NCBI RefSeq assembly: GCF_016638705.1
Contig: NZ_CP067341.1
Span: forward strand, 1,739,501-1,803,500
Length of the DNA stretch: 64,000 nt
Reading direction: 5' to 3'
Source: Lysinibacillus agricola
Lineage (GTDB): Bacteria; Bacillota; Bacilli; Bacillales_A; Planococcaceae
The notes under the pieces are model-generated. The model had not been told where the DNA came from. It did not search any database and saw nothing but the letters and a program-made list of their open reading frames with translations. The translations under genes and the position numbers were made by a program. Positions within the stretch are counted from its first letter, which is position 1. Every line of letters begins with the position of its first letter. This document shows positions 1 through 8,891 of this stretch, in pieces.

Positions 1-254
1 CCGATTTCATCGAAAGCTGCTTTTGTGCTTTCGTCGCTGTTGACGTCACATTGTACGATCAGTGAATCAGATTGCCCGATTTTCTCTAATTGCATTTGTA
101 ACTTTTTTAATGAACGTTCTTGGCGATATGTGAAAATAACATTTGCACCTACGTCAAATAAACGTTTTGCGATACCCCAAGCAATACTTCGATCGTTTGC
201 CACGCCCATTACGACAATATTCTTATCTTTTAATTGTAATAAATTATCCATCAT
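1..254 (-). CDS. fabI: enoyl-[acyl-carrier-protein] reductase FabI, N-terminal part
   Basis: This is the first 84 codons of a minus-strand gene that leaves the window at base 1. FabI reduces enoyl-ACP with NAD(P)H in the last step of fatty acid elongation. The visible part has the family's N-terminal nucleotide-binding segment VVMGVANDRSIAWGIA (residues 14-29), followed by a Rossmann helix and the FTYRQER strand. Two ATGs stand in tandem at 254 and 251; the AAAGGGG ribosome site about 9 bases upstream favours 254. The catalytic Tyr/Lys region lies outside the window. Other short-chain dehydrogenases are possible, but the N-terminal motif is typical of FabI. Confidence 0.9.
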   Translation of the reverse strand, partial: MMDNLLQLKDKNIVVMGVANDRSIAWGIAKRLFDVGANVIFTYRQERSLKKLQMQLEKIGQSDSLIVQCDVNSDESTKAAFDEI

Positions 255-425
255 CTATAAGAACCCCTTTATGAAATAATATCTGTTATTAGTACCAACT
301 ACTAAAATCTTATCATACATAAAAAATGGTTGCAATAACAAGATGAAAAGAGTGTACAACTTTACTAGGAAAGGCACAAAAAAATTCATCTCCATTTAGT
401 TAGAGACGAATCCAATAGATGGTAT

Positions 426-1016
426 TTAAATTTTAGGTGACTCATACATATCTAATGCACTGTAAACTGCGCTGTGTACTGCAATCCTAAAACAGTTTTG
501 TGTACGAATAGCCTGTGCAATTATTTTGATGGCTCTTGTTTGATCTTTGTGAAACGCTGTGTCGCTAGATAGAAGATCATCATTCAAATGAGCTAGAAAA
601 TAGGGTTGCTGAAACATTTGCTCTAAAAGGTCCGCCGTATCACTTTGAACAACTATGTTATAGGCCCAGAGGTCAATAGCTTTGCCAAGCTGGAAAGCGA
701 CAAAATAGAATAAATTATCATCATTTCTCTCGATAATTTTACGAATAATTTGAATTTTTTTGAGCTCTTCCATTAAAAAAATGTTAATTGAATAGTGCAT
801 TGCCTTTGAAGAATTTAAAAAAAGATTATTTTCCTGATGAGATTTTAAAAAGAACCAGCTATTTAAAATAATAGCCCAAGAATCTAATGCATTCATACAC
901 TTAGACTGAAAATCAGGAAAAATAGTTTGCCATTTTGCTGCAAGGTTTTTAAATTGATTAATATGGTCTTCATCAATATGGTATAAACTATGATCTGTTT
1001 CTAATTGATTAAACAT
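426..1016 (-). CDS. hypothetical protein, 196 aa
   Basis: I do not recognise this protein. It is predicted mostly helical, rich in aromatic residues and Asn/Gln, with no signal peptide or clear membrane span. The frame is open further upstream, but a GGGGGAATGAT ribosome site about 6 bases before the ATG at 1016 makes that the likely start (MFNQLETD). It stands alone between fabI and the ferredoxin gene, and B. subtilis has no counterpart at this place. The C-terminal half (KIIAQAIRTQNCFRIAVHSA) looks like an amphipathic helical bundle. No function is assigned. Confidence 0.7.
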   Translation of the reverse strand: MFNQLETDHSLYHIDEDHINQFKNLAAKWQTIFPDFQSKCMNALDSWAIILNSWFFLKSHQENNLFLNSSKAMHYSINIFLMEELKKIQIIRKIIERNDDNLFYFVAFQLGKAIDLWAYNIVVQSDTADLLEQMFQQPYFLAHLNDDLLSSDTAFHKDQTRAIKIIAQAIRTQNCFRIAVHSAVYSALDMYESPKI

Positions 1017-1140
1017 TATCATTCCCCCAATAGATTTTATGTATATCCTGAGTAGGAAAATCAACTATACAATCAACTAAATCTCAGTGTTATGTTCCTT
1101 GGCCTTGGTGTTTGCAACGTGAGGATGAAAAATTAATTAA

Positions 1141-1167
1141 GAAGGCACCCAGTTAAGGATGCCTTTA
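1141..1167 (-). terminator. probable terminator of the ferredoxin transcript
   Basis: The arms AAGGCACCC and GGATGCCTT form a hairpin. Read on the minus strand it is followed by CTTAATTAATTTTT, a T-rich tail that fits termination of leftward transcription from the ferredoxin gene. Confidence 0.5.
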
Positions 1168-1183
1168 GGGATATTAATGAAAT

Positions 1184-1378
1184 ATCAATTTCGCCTTGGC
1201 GTAATTGCGTCCGGATTTTGAATTGTGCTTGCACAATTCATTCCTTTCAAAATCCGTGACATCCGCCGGAGGCTTTATCTTCATTCAGTAGGTGTTTGGA
1301 CACCCACTTAAAAGGGAACACATCAGCATTCATCTCACTACCTTCAGAGGTGGGATGAGTGCTGAATGAAGATAAAAA
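1184..1378 (-). repeat. family B palindromic repeat, copy B1 (minus orientation)
   Basis: This copy fills the gap from 1184 to the ferredoxin stop codon. Read on the minus strand it shows the family landmarks in order: a TATCTTCATTCAG-type stem, GTGGGTGTCCAAACACCTACTG, GGCGGATGTCACGGA, a GAATTGTGC/GCACAATTC hairpin, TCCGGACGC and the closing AATTACGCC/GGCGAAATTG palindrome. The element starts directly after the stop codon, so it also forms the 3' end of the ferredoxin message. Confidence 0.75.
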
Positions 1379-2765
<1,387 letters not shown>

Positions 2766-4208
2766 ATGGAACTTGAACAAACATTGGCAAAGCATTTTGG
2801 CTACACAGCATTTCGTCCAGGTCAAAAAGAGGTCATTGGGGCAATTCTAGAAGGAAAAGATGTTCTTGCTTTATTACCAACAGGGATGGGTAAGTCACTT
2901 TGTTACCAGTTACCAGGGTATATCTTGCAGAAGCCAGTATTAATTGTTTCTCCGCTACTTTCGCTCATGCAGGATCAAGTAGAGGAGCTAAAACGCATTG
3001 GTGAAAAGAGAGTAGTCGCCTTAAATTCATTTTTAACCGTAAGTGAAAAACGATATGTATTACATTTTTTAGAGCAGTTTCGTTTTATTTTCACATCACC
3101 AGAAATGCTTTTACAGCAACAAGTTCAGGACAAGCTCTCACAAATGCAGCTAGGTCTTATCGTAGTAGATGAGGCACATTGTATTTCTCAGTGGGGCTTT
3201 GATTTTCGACCAGATTATTTACGAATTGGACAATGGTTCTCACAAGTAAATCGTCCACCAGTTTTAGCATTATCAGCGACTGCGACGAACAAAGTAGTCA
3301 ATGAAATACGAGATACATTGTCGCTACATACACCATTTGAGTTTTTGTACAATGTGGATCGACCAAACATTCATCTTGGACGTGTCATTTTTGAGGACAG
3401 GGCAGATAAAGTACACTGGATTATTCAACATATAAAAGAGACTGCAGGACCAGGTATTCTATATATGTCCTCTCGGAAGCGTGCAGAACAGTACAGTGAA
3501 GCACTAATCCAGGCAGGTATACGCGCAGCAGCGTATCATGCAGGCTATGGGGCTGAGGATCGCCAGTTTACTCAGCAGCAATTTATTGACGGAGAACTAG
3601 ACTGGATTGTGGCAACAAATGCTTTTGGGATGGGTATCAATAAGTCAGATATTCGTCAAATTGTCCATGAAACGATGCCTGCTAATGTAGAAAATTATAT
3701 GCAGGAAATTGGCCGTGCGGGGCGTGATGGTCAACCGGCGCTCGCAATTTTACTTTATTGTGATGGTGACGAGGAGCTTGCGAAATTTGTTGTAACAGGC
3801 GATTTGCCAACATCTGGTCATGTCGATCGTTATCAGGAACTACTAAATCAACAAGTACAGCCTTCACAAATGCTGAAAAACGGAGAGTTGAGTGAGACTG
3901 CTTTTCGTGTTCTTGATTACTGGCTACAACAAGAAACCATGGAACAAGTTAAAGTACGTCTAAATCATTTGGCACTGGAAAAATACCGTGCTGTCGACGA
4001 AATGCAAAAAATTACTCAGACAAAAGACTGTATTCGCACGCAGCTAGTCGGGTATTTTGGGCAAAAATTGCTGAAAAAACCGGAAAACTGTTGTGAAAAT
4101 TGTGGAATCCATTATGATGAAATCAATAAAGTACGCTTGAAGGAAGAGAAAAAAATAGAAATGATCCCGTGGAAAAGTCGGTTAAAGCAACTTTTGATGG
4201 GTTTTTAG
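2766..4208 (+). CDS. recQ: ATP-dependent DNA helicase, RecQ family (RecS type)
   Basis: This superfamily 2 3'-5' DNA helicase of 480 residues acts in recombination and fork repair. Visible motifs are Walker A PTGMGKS (38-44), the DEAH box (135-138), SATAT (170-174) and motif VI QEIGRAGRDGQ. A Cys cluster (ENCCENCG) near residue 442 fits the RecQ zinc-binding subdomain. The protein ends soon after, with no HRDC domain, as in the shorter B. subtilis paralogue RecS (YpbC). An AAAGGAGA site inside the end of ypbB drives its start. It forms an operon with ypbB. Confidence 0.93.
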   Translation: MELEQTLAKHFGYTAFRPGQKEVIGAILEGKDVLALLPTGMGKSLCYQLPGYILQKPVLIVSPLLSLMQDQVEELKRIGEKRVVALNSFLTVSEKRYVLHFLEQFRFIFTSPEMLLQQQVQDKLSQMQLGLIVVDEAHCISQWGFDFRPDYLRIGQWFSQVNRPPVLALSATATNKVVNEIRDTLSLHTPFEFLYNVDRPNIHLGRVIFEDRADKVHWIIQHIKETAGPGILYMSSRKRAEQYSEALIQAGIRAAAYHAGYGAEDRQFTQQQFIDGELDWIVATNAFGMGINKSDIRQIVHETMPANVENYMQEIGRAGRDGQPALAILLYCDGDEELAKFVVTGDLPTSGHVDRYQELLNQQVQPSQMLKNGELSETAFRVLDYWLQQETMEQVKVRLNHLALEKYRAVDEMQKITQTKDCIRTQLVGYFGQKLLKKPENCCENCGIHYDEINKVRLKEEKKIEMIPWKSRLKQLLMGF

Positions 4209-4209
4209 A

Positions 4210-4327
4210 GGCTCATCATCGTAAGTTGGGGTGACATTTTGTTAAAACGTATGTCATGTGAACAAGTTGATTGGAGTGAAGACTGAACGCCCTCAGGAAA
4301 GCACCCAGTCGCAACGAAGAACCTTTT
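4210..4327 (+). repeat. family A repeat, internally deleted copy A1
   Basis: Starting two bases after the recQ stop codon, this copy shows GGCTCATCATC, a GTTGGGGTGACATTTTGTTAAAAC segment in abbreviated form, GTTGATTGGAGTGAAG, then CCCTCAGGAAAGCACCCAGTCG. The middle of the element is missing compared with the copies at 7595 and 15224, and the right terminal repeat is lost. Confidence 0.6.
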
Positions 4328-4415
4328 TAGACTATAACTGACGGTCATTTACTTTTTTCGCAAAATTCGTCATAATAGAATGATAGAATGCGTAGTAAGG
4401 TTGGAGGAAAGACGA

Positions 4416-5216
4416 ATGAGTAAAGAAGATTACCGCGATAAAATCGAAGAACATCGTCAATCTTTTGAGGAAGAACAAGAAGAACAGCAAGCTTTATCTA
4501 GAGTTTCAAGAATGAATAAAAATGGAAGCAACAATAATAAGCCAAAAAATACAAAACGAAAAACGCCACTAATGACGATTCTTTTTGTAATCTTTATTTT
4601 AATTCCATTATCATTATTAATCTATTTTGCGAAATTCTACGAACCTGGTCAAACGATTGAAGAGGCAGAAAAAAACTCTGAAGATTTTGTAGAAATTGAC
4701 AAAACAGGAAGTAAAGCTGAAGCATCTTCAACTAACAAAAATAAAGAAGACGATAAAGCAGACAAAGCAAAGGATCAATCCAAGAAAGACGCTGAAAAGT
4801 TAACAGCTGAACAGAAGGCGGCTGAGGAAACGAAAAAGGCCGAAGCAGCCAAGAAGGCCGAAACAGCCAAGAAGGCAGAAGAAGCTAGAAAAGTGGAAGA
4901 AGCAAGAAAGGCAGAGGAAGCTAAAAAAGCTGAGCAAGCTAGAATAGCACAGCAACAACAAGCTGAGGCGGCAAGAAAAGCGGAAGAGGCGAAAAAAGCT
5001 GACCAAGCGCGCAAAGCCGAAGAAGCACGTAAAGCTGAGGAAGCGAAACAAGCTGCAAAAGCAAGTACCCATACTGTAAAGCAAAATGAAAATCTATATC
5101 GTATTGCATTGAATCACTACGGTGATGGAAGTGAAGCAACACTAGCAAAAATCCGTGCCGCAAACGGTATGTCTTCTAATACTTTAACAGTTGGGCAAGT
5201 TATTAAGCTACCATAA
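4416..5216 (+). CDS. ypbE: LysM-domain membrane protein, YpbE-like
   Basis: This 266-residue protein appears to be a type II membrane protein. A charged, Gln/Glu-rich cytoplasmic head (1-48) is followed by one membrane span (about 50-68), a long Ala/Lys/Glu-rich region made of near-repeats of EEARKAEEAKKAE (about 120-215) and a C-terminal LysM domain (HTVKQNENLYRIALNHYG...VIKLP, 219-266) that should bind peptidoglycan. The ATG at 4416 follows TTGGAGGAAAGACGA. The place after recQ matches ypbE in B. subtilis, although ypbD is absent. The low-complexity segment is likely a helical stalk and probably evolves by repeat slippage. Confidence 0.85.
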   Translation: MSKEDYRDKIEEHRQSFEEEQEEQQALSRVSRMNKNGSNNNKPKNTKRKTPLMTILFVIFILIPLSLLIYFAKFYEPGQTIEEAEKNSEDFVEIDKTGSKAEASSTNKNKEDDKADKAKDQSKKDAEKLTAEQKAAEETKKAEAAKKAETAKKAEEARKVEEARKAEEAKKAEQARIAQQQQAEAARKAEEAKKADQARKAEEARKAEEAKQAAKASTHTVKQNENLYRIALNHYGDGSEATLAKIRAANGMSSNTLTVGQVIKLP

Positions 5217-5235
5217 GAAAAGCGGGTATCATTCT

Positions 5236-5264
5236 TTGGCAATGATGTTTTTCTAGTATAAAAT
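5236..5264 (+). promoter_or_regulatory. sigma-A type promoter upstream of ypbG
   Basis: TTGGCA (5236-5241) and TAAAAT (5259-5264) stand 17 bases apart. The downstream hairpin at 5316-5351 lies between this promoter and ypbG, so it could act as an attenuator rather than as the ypbE terminator. Confidence 0.6.
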
Positions 5265-5315
5265 AATGGACAAACGTTAACACCAAATAAGGTGAGACGT
5301 GCGTCTGATTTAGTG

Positions 5316-5351
5316 AAAAGACGATTCGTTATAATGAAGAATCGTCTTTTT
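5316..5351 (+). terminator. hairpin followed by T run, terminator or attenuator
   Basis: AAAAGACGATTC pairs with GAATCGTCTTTT and is followed by further T. It lies 25 bases before the ypbG start and about 50 bases downstream of the promoter at 5236-5264. Confidence 0.65.
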
Positions 5352-5375
5352 GCTTTCGTAAGGAGATGTTAGGGA

Positions 5376-6131
5376 ATGATTTATATTGGACTATTTGTTT
5401 TAGTAGTCATCGCGTTCCTGCTTTATATGTTGAAGGTGGCACATGAAAATAATGTTTTACATCATCAATTGTTATTAAAGGGTGAACAAGAAAAGATTCG
5501 ACTATTTTTTATTTCGGATACACATTTACGCAAAATTAACCGTCAGATGATTGAGAAATTAGATGGTCAATTTGATGCTGTTATTATTGGTGGAGATTTT
5601 GCGGATGGACGCACACCTATTCCGCGTATTCATGACAACCTAAAATTATTAACTCCTTTAGGACCAACTTATTTTGTATGGGGTAATAATGACAGAGAAG
5701 TAGGTGAAGAGCGTTTCCGAAATATTTTACAGGAACATGGTGTTCAGATTATTGCCAATGATGCTATATTACTACCTAAAAAAAACCGCTTTTGGCTAAA
5801 TGCAATTGAAGACACAACTACAAGGAAAAATAGCTTTGATGAAGCATTTGCAAAGGTAGGAGAGAAAGACTTAGTTGTTTTCATCGCACATAACCCTGGT
5901 GTTTTTGCAAGAGTCCGTGCTAAATTCAGGGCAGATTTAATGATTGGTGGGCATTTACACGGTGGTCAAATTAGAATTGGTCCATACGGAGTGCATCCAA
6001 ACGGCTCTTATCGGGAGCGTGAGGGTGTGATGACGTTAGTAAGTAACGGCTATGGTACGACATTATTACCTTTCCGACTTGGTGCGAGACCACAATGTCA
6101 TATTATTGACATTGAAATTTCGGGTAAATAA
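5376..6131 (+). CDS. ypbG: metallophosphoesterase YpbG
   Basis: This 251-residue calcineurin-like phosphoesterase probably uses a two-metal centre. An N-terminal membrane span (2-20) anchors it. Metal-binding motifs follow in order: ISDTHL, IIGGDFAD, WGNND, AHNPG and GGHLHGGQ. The physiological substrate is not known. The ATG at 5376 follows AAGGAGATGTTAGGGA. It holds the ypbG position, but the next B. subtilis genes (mecB/ypbH and gudB) are missing here and ypdA comes next. Confidence 0.88.
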   Translation: MIYIGLFVLVVIAFLLYMLKVAHENNVLHHQLLLKGEQEKIRLFFISDTHLRKINRQMIEKLDGQFDAVIIGGDFADGRTPIPRIHDNLKLLTPLGPTYFVWGNNDREVGEERFRNILQEHGVQIIANDAILLPKKNRFWLNAIEDTTTRKNSFDEAFAKVGEKDLVVFIAHNPGVFARVRAKFRADLMIGGHLHGGQIRIGPYGVHPNGSYREREGVMTLVSNGYGTTLLPFRLGARPQCHIIDIEISGK

Positions 6132-6424
6132 ACAACCAAAACTTGATAGAAGGCGTATAATGGAAGCGATGATCGATTTATCCCGCATTAACGGACAGTA
6201 ATTTATCTGTACTGAAAGCGAATCGTCAACTACAAGATTCCCACCTCAAAATTCAACGAGAGCAAAGAAGTTAGGTGGGAGACTAACTGCCCGTAAAAAC
6301 CCGATTGATGAAGACAAATAATCAGTGAGGATGAAGAAAGCTCCCACTGATTAAAGTTTCGCTTTAGTGAAAGTAAAGTATTGGCAAATTAATGCTGATA
6401 CGAATTTGATAGGAGTGTCAAGAA
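6132..6424 (+). other. intergenic stretch with two hairpins
   Basis: No gene is seen in this 293-base gap. Two inverted repeats are clear: TCCCACCT (6239-6246) with AGGTGGGA (6273-6280), and TAATCAGTG (6319-6327) with CACTGATTA (6345-6353). The modules resemble pieces of the dispersed intergenic repeats elsewhere in the window, but the order is not that of family A or B. Confidence 0.45.
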
Positions 6425-7390
6425 ATGCAACAAGTAGATGCAATTATTGTTGGGGGAGGCCCATGTGGTTTAGCAGCAGCAATAGCCTTGCAAAATATTG
6501 GATTAAAGCCAGTTGTAATTGAAAAAGGAAATATCGTAAATGCGATTTACAATTATCCTACGCATCAAACTTTTTTTAGTACGAGTGAACGTTTAGCAAT
6601 CGGTGAAGTGCCTTTTATTATTGAAGGACGTAAGCCGAAGCGAAACCAAGCACTAGTTTATTATCGAGAAGTTGTGCGTTTGAAAGATATTCAAGTAAAC
6701 CGCTTCGAAAAAGTAAATAGCGTTGTAAAAAATGGAGCAGTGTTTACAGTAACGACAGATAAAGAGGTTTATGAAACATCTTATGTAGTGATCGCAACTG
6801 GCTACTATGACCATCCAAATTATTTAAACATTCCAGGTGAGAAATTACCGAAAGTATTCCATTACTTTAAAGAGGGACATGAATTTTTCGATACGGATGT
6901 TCTTGTAATAGGTGGGAAAAATTCGGCAGTGGATGCGGCGCTTGAGTTGAATAAGGCAGGAGCACGCGTCACTGTTGTCTATCGTGGTAGTGAGTATTCA
7001 TCTAGCATCAAGCCATGGGTTTTACCAGAATTTGAAGGAGTAGTACGAAATGAAGAAGTCCAAATGCATTTCAATACAAATATACTGGAAATCCGTGAGC
7101 ATGAGGTCGTAGTAGAAATTGATGGTAGCAAGAAAACTTTAAAAAATGATTTTGTTTTTGCGATGACAGGTTATCATCCAGATCATTCATTTATTCGAGC
7201 AATGGGTGTCTCTATTGATTATGAAACGGGTCGTCCTTTCTTTAATGCAGAAACTATGGAAACAAATGTAGAAGGACTTTTCATTGCAGGAGTTATTGCA
7301 GCTGGAAATAATGCCAATGAAATTTTTATTGAAAATGGCCGATTCCATGGCGATTGTATTGCAAAGACAATTGCAAAAAGAGCAAACTAG
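6425..7390 (+). CDS. ypdA: bacillithiol disulfide reductase YpdA
   Basis: This 321-residue flavoprotein has two dinucleotide-binding motifs: VGGGPCGLAA near the N-terminus for FAD and VIGGKNSAVDAAL in the middle for NAD(P)H. In Bacilli and Staphylococci the family recycles oxidised bacillithiol (BSSB) together with bacilliredoxins. It lacks the CxxC pair of thioredoxin reductases, as expected for YpdA. The start is ATG 6425, after TAGGAGTGTCAAGA. The bacillithiol glycosyltransferase bshA lies in the same window, so the substrate is probably made in this cell. Confidence 0.9.
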   Translation: MQQVDAIIVGGGPCGLAAAIALQNIGLKPVVIEKGNIVNAIYNYPTHQTFFSTSERLAIGEVPFIIEGRKPKRNQALVYYREVVRLKDIQVNRFEKVNSVVKNGAVFTVTTDKEVYETSYVVIATGYYDHPNYLNIPGEKLPKVFHYFKEGHEFFDTDVLVIGGKNSAVDAALELNKAGARVTVVYRGSEYSSSIKPWVLPEFEGVVRNEEVQMHFNTNILEIREHEVVVEIDGSKKTLKNDFVFAMTGYHPDHSFIRAMGVSIDYETGRPFFNAETMETNVEGLFIAGVIAAGNNANEIFIENGRFHGDCIAKTIAKRAN

Positions 7391-7398
7391 CAATAGGA

Positions 7399-7433
7399 GC
7401 TGTATAGGCATATAAGCTTATACAGCTTTTTTT
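7399..7433 (+). terminator. terminator of ypdA
   Basis: AGCTGTATA pairs with TATACAGCT and is followed by TTTTTTT. Confidence 0.8.
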
Positions 7434-7434
7434 A

Positions 7435-7540
7435 AGTGACGGATAGAAAGGCAGAGCGACGAAAAGAGAAAGCCGAGCGACGGATAGAAAAGGGAGAGCG
7501 ACGGATAGAAGAGGCAAAGTGCCAGATAAAAAAAGTCAAA
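7435..7540 (+). repeat. GATAG-box tandem array 1
   Basis: Five units begin at about 7435, 7455, 7476, 7497 and 7518 (periods 20, 21, 21, 21). Each starts with AGYGACGGATAGA or a decayed form, followed by about 8 variable bases. The array starts immediately after the ypdA terminator. The meaning is unknown; a period of two helical turns suggests protein binding to one face of the DNA. Confidence 0.75.
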
Positions 7541-7594
7541 ACGATTAATAGACATTAAAAAATGTCATAAATAATGTTAACAATACATAATTTC

Positions 7595-7893
7595 GGATCA
7601 CCACCAAAACTTAGGGATAACATTTGTTAAAACTTATGCCATATATAAGTCGATTGGAGTGAGGCTGGTCGGCTCCTTGGGATTAGCGACACAGATGAGT
7701 CCCCGGAGCGAGCATAGTAGAGGAACGAAGGCTAAAAACATCAAATCCTGTGATAACGCCTTCGTACCCAATAACTAGTTGCAGCCCTCCGCTTACGCAC
7801 AAACAACACCTAGTTGTCCCAAACGGCTCATCGGGCGCCCCTAGTAAAGCACCCAGTCGAAACGGAAATCAACCCCACGTTAAGGTGATGAGC
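7595..7893 (+). repeat. family A repeat, copy A2
   Basis: This nearly full-length copy runs from GGATCACCACC to GGTGATGAGC. It contains the AACATTTGTTAAAACTTATG segment, the GATTGGAGTGA stem, GGAGCGAGC, GAGGAACGAAGGCTAAAA, the TCCTGTGATAACGCCTTCG module, GGCTCATCGGGCGCCCC and AACGGAAATCAACC. The right end lies about 50 bases before the plsY-like fragment. Open frames across it are accidents of the repeat. Confidence 0.8.
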
Positions 7894-7940
7894 TATAATT
7901 TTTGTAAAAAAGGTGTGAAAGAACGCTTGGATTTTACTGG

Positions 7941-8684
7941 ATGCTTAGTTATATAATAGGGAATTTTATGACGGCATATTTCGTTGGAAAAGCGTATGGT
8001 GTTAATTTACAGGAAGAGAGAAGTAAAAACTTAGGGGCTCGAAACGCTGGTAGTGTTATTGGAAAAGGTGCTTTTATATGGACTTTTTTAGGGGATTCTT
8101 TAAAGGGGGCGCTCGTTGTAGGGTTAGGGCGTTTATGGCATTTCGAAGAATGGGCAATAGTTCTAGGTGCTTGTTTAGTTATGCTCGGTCATTTGTTTCC
8201 GGTTTGGCTTAAGTTTAATGGTGGAAAAGGGGTAGCAACTTTTATTGGTGTAGGTCTAGCATTATCACCAAGTTTATTTTTAATGATGGTTTTAGGAACA
8301 GCTATTACCCTTAGTTCGACCGTTGTGAGTGGAAAAGCTGTTGGTGCACTTTATAGTGGCTTGGCTTTTGTTTTTTCGCAAAACATTGTGAAATCTTCCG
8401 CAACATTGCCTGCATATCTCGATTTAGCTCATTACCAGCAAGGTGCTATTCCGTTTAGTACTTGTTGGAAATGTTGAAGCGGCATTACAGGCATATCCTG
8501 CACGCTATGAACTGCTACAGCAGCGCTTTAATACTCTACTGCAGCTTCCGTTCATGCACTATAGACTTTCAACAACACATTATCCAATGTTAATAACATT
8601 AAAATATCCGAAGTCTCTGTCCAATTTACATATGAATTTAACATTAAATGGACTATTTGTTCATGGAGATAGTAGCTATTTACC
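7941..8684 (+). pseudogene. broken plsY-like gene, cut by an IS200/IS605-type insertion
   Basis: The first frame (7941-8477) encodes a membrane protein whose first 125 residues resemble the glycerol-3-phosphate acyltransferase PlsY: SYIIGNFMTAYFVGK, KNLGARNAGSVIGK, LGHLFPVWLKFNGGKGVATF. PlsY makes lysophosphatidate from acyl-phosphate. After about residue 145 the likeness is lost, and the frame shifts near 8443 into a second frame (VGNVEAALQAYPARYELLQQ) that I cannot place. That frame runs into the insertion-element end at about 8685. No good ribosome site precedes ATG 7941, and the frame is open upstream to 7908 without a start codon. I read this as a degraded, possibly chimeric gene. A second intact plsY would be expected elsewhere. 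Confidence 0.65.
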
Positions 8685-8689
8685 TGACT

Positions 8690-8891
8690 ACTCCCACAGC
8701 TAAAGCAGTGGGGTTCTTATATACTTAATAGAAGCGTTACAAAGCTCTCCACAGATGGTGTTGCCATGTCCTGTGTACAACATCTTTGATTTATCCTCTG
8801 TTCCATAAGACTTTCTTATTTACACAACCGATGTTGTGTTGGCAATAAGTTTTAACGAAGGCAGGTAGCTCTACCTACGGAGGAATACCCC
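8690..8891 (-). ncRNA. predicted omega RNA (reRNA) scaffold of the tnpB element
   Basis: In IS200/IS605 elements the guide RNA scaffold is transcribed from the 3' end of tnpB through the right end. The 200 noncoding bases between the tnpB stop and the right-end hairpin fit this. On the minus strand they contain several pairings, such as GTAGGTAGAGCTACCTGCC, ending in the AACCCCACTGC...GTGGGAG hairpin. The guide would be the host sequence just beyond the hairpin, below about 8686, inside the broken gene. This is inferred from the family; expression is not shown. Confidence 0.5.

Noticed and set aside
4775..5163. Several minus-strand frames opposite the LysM protein
   Set aside because: They are shadows of the Ala/Lys/Glu-rich repeat coding region.
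7435..7540. CRISPR-like array for the GATAG repeats
   Set aside because: The box is about 12 bases and the filler about 8, far too short, with no cas genes.
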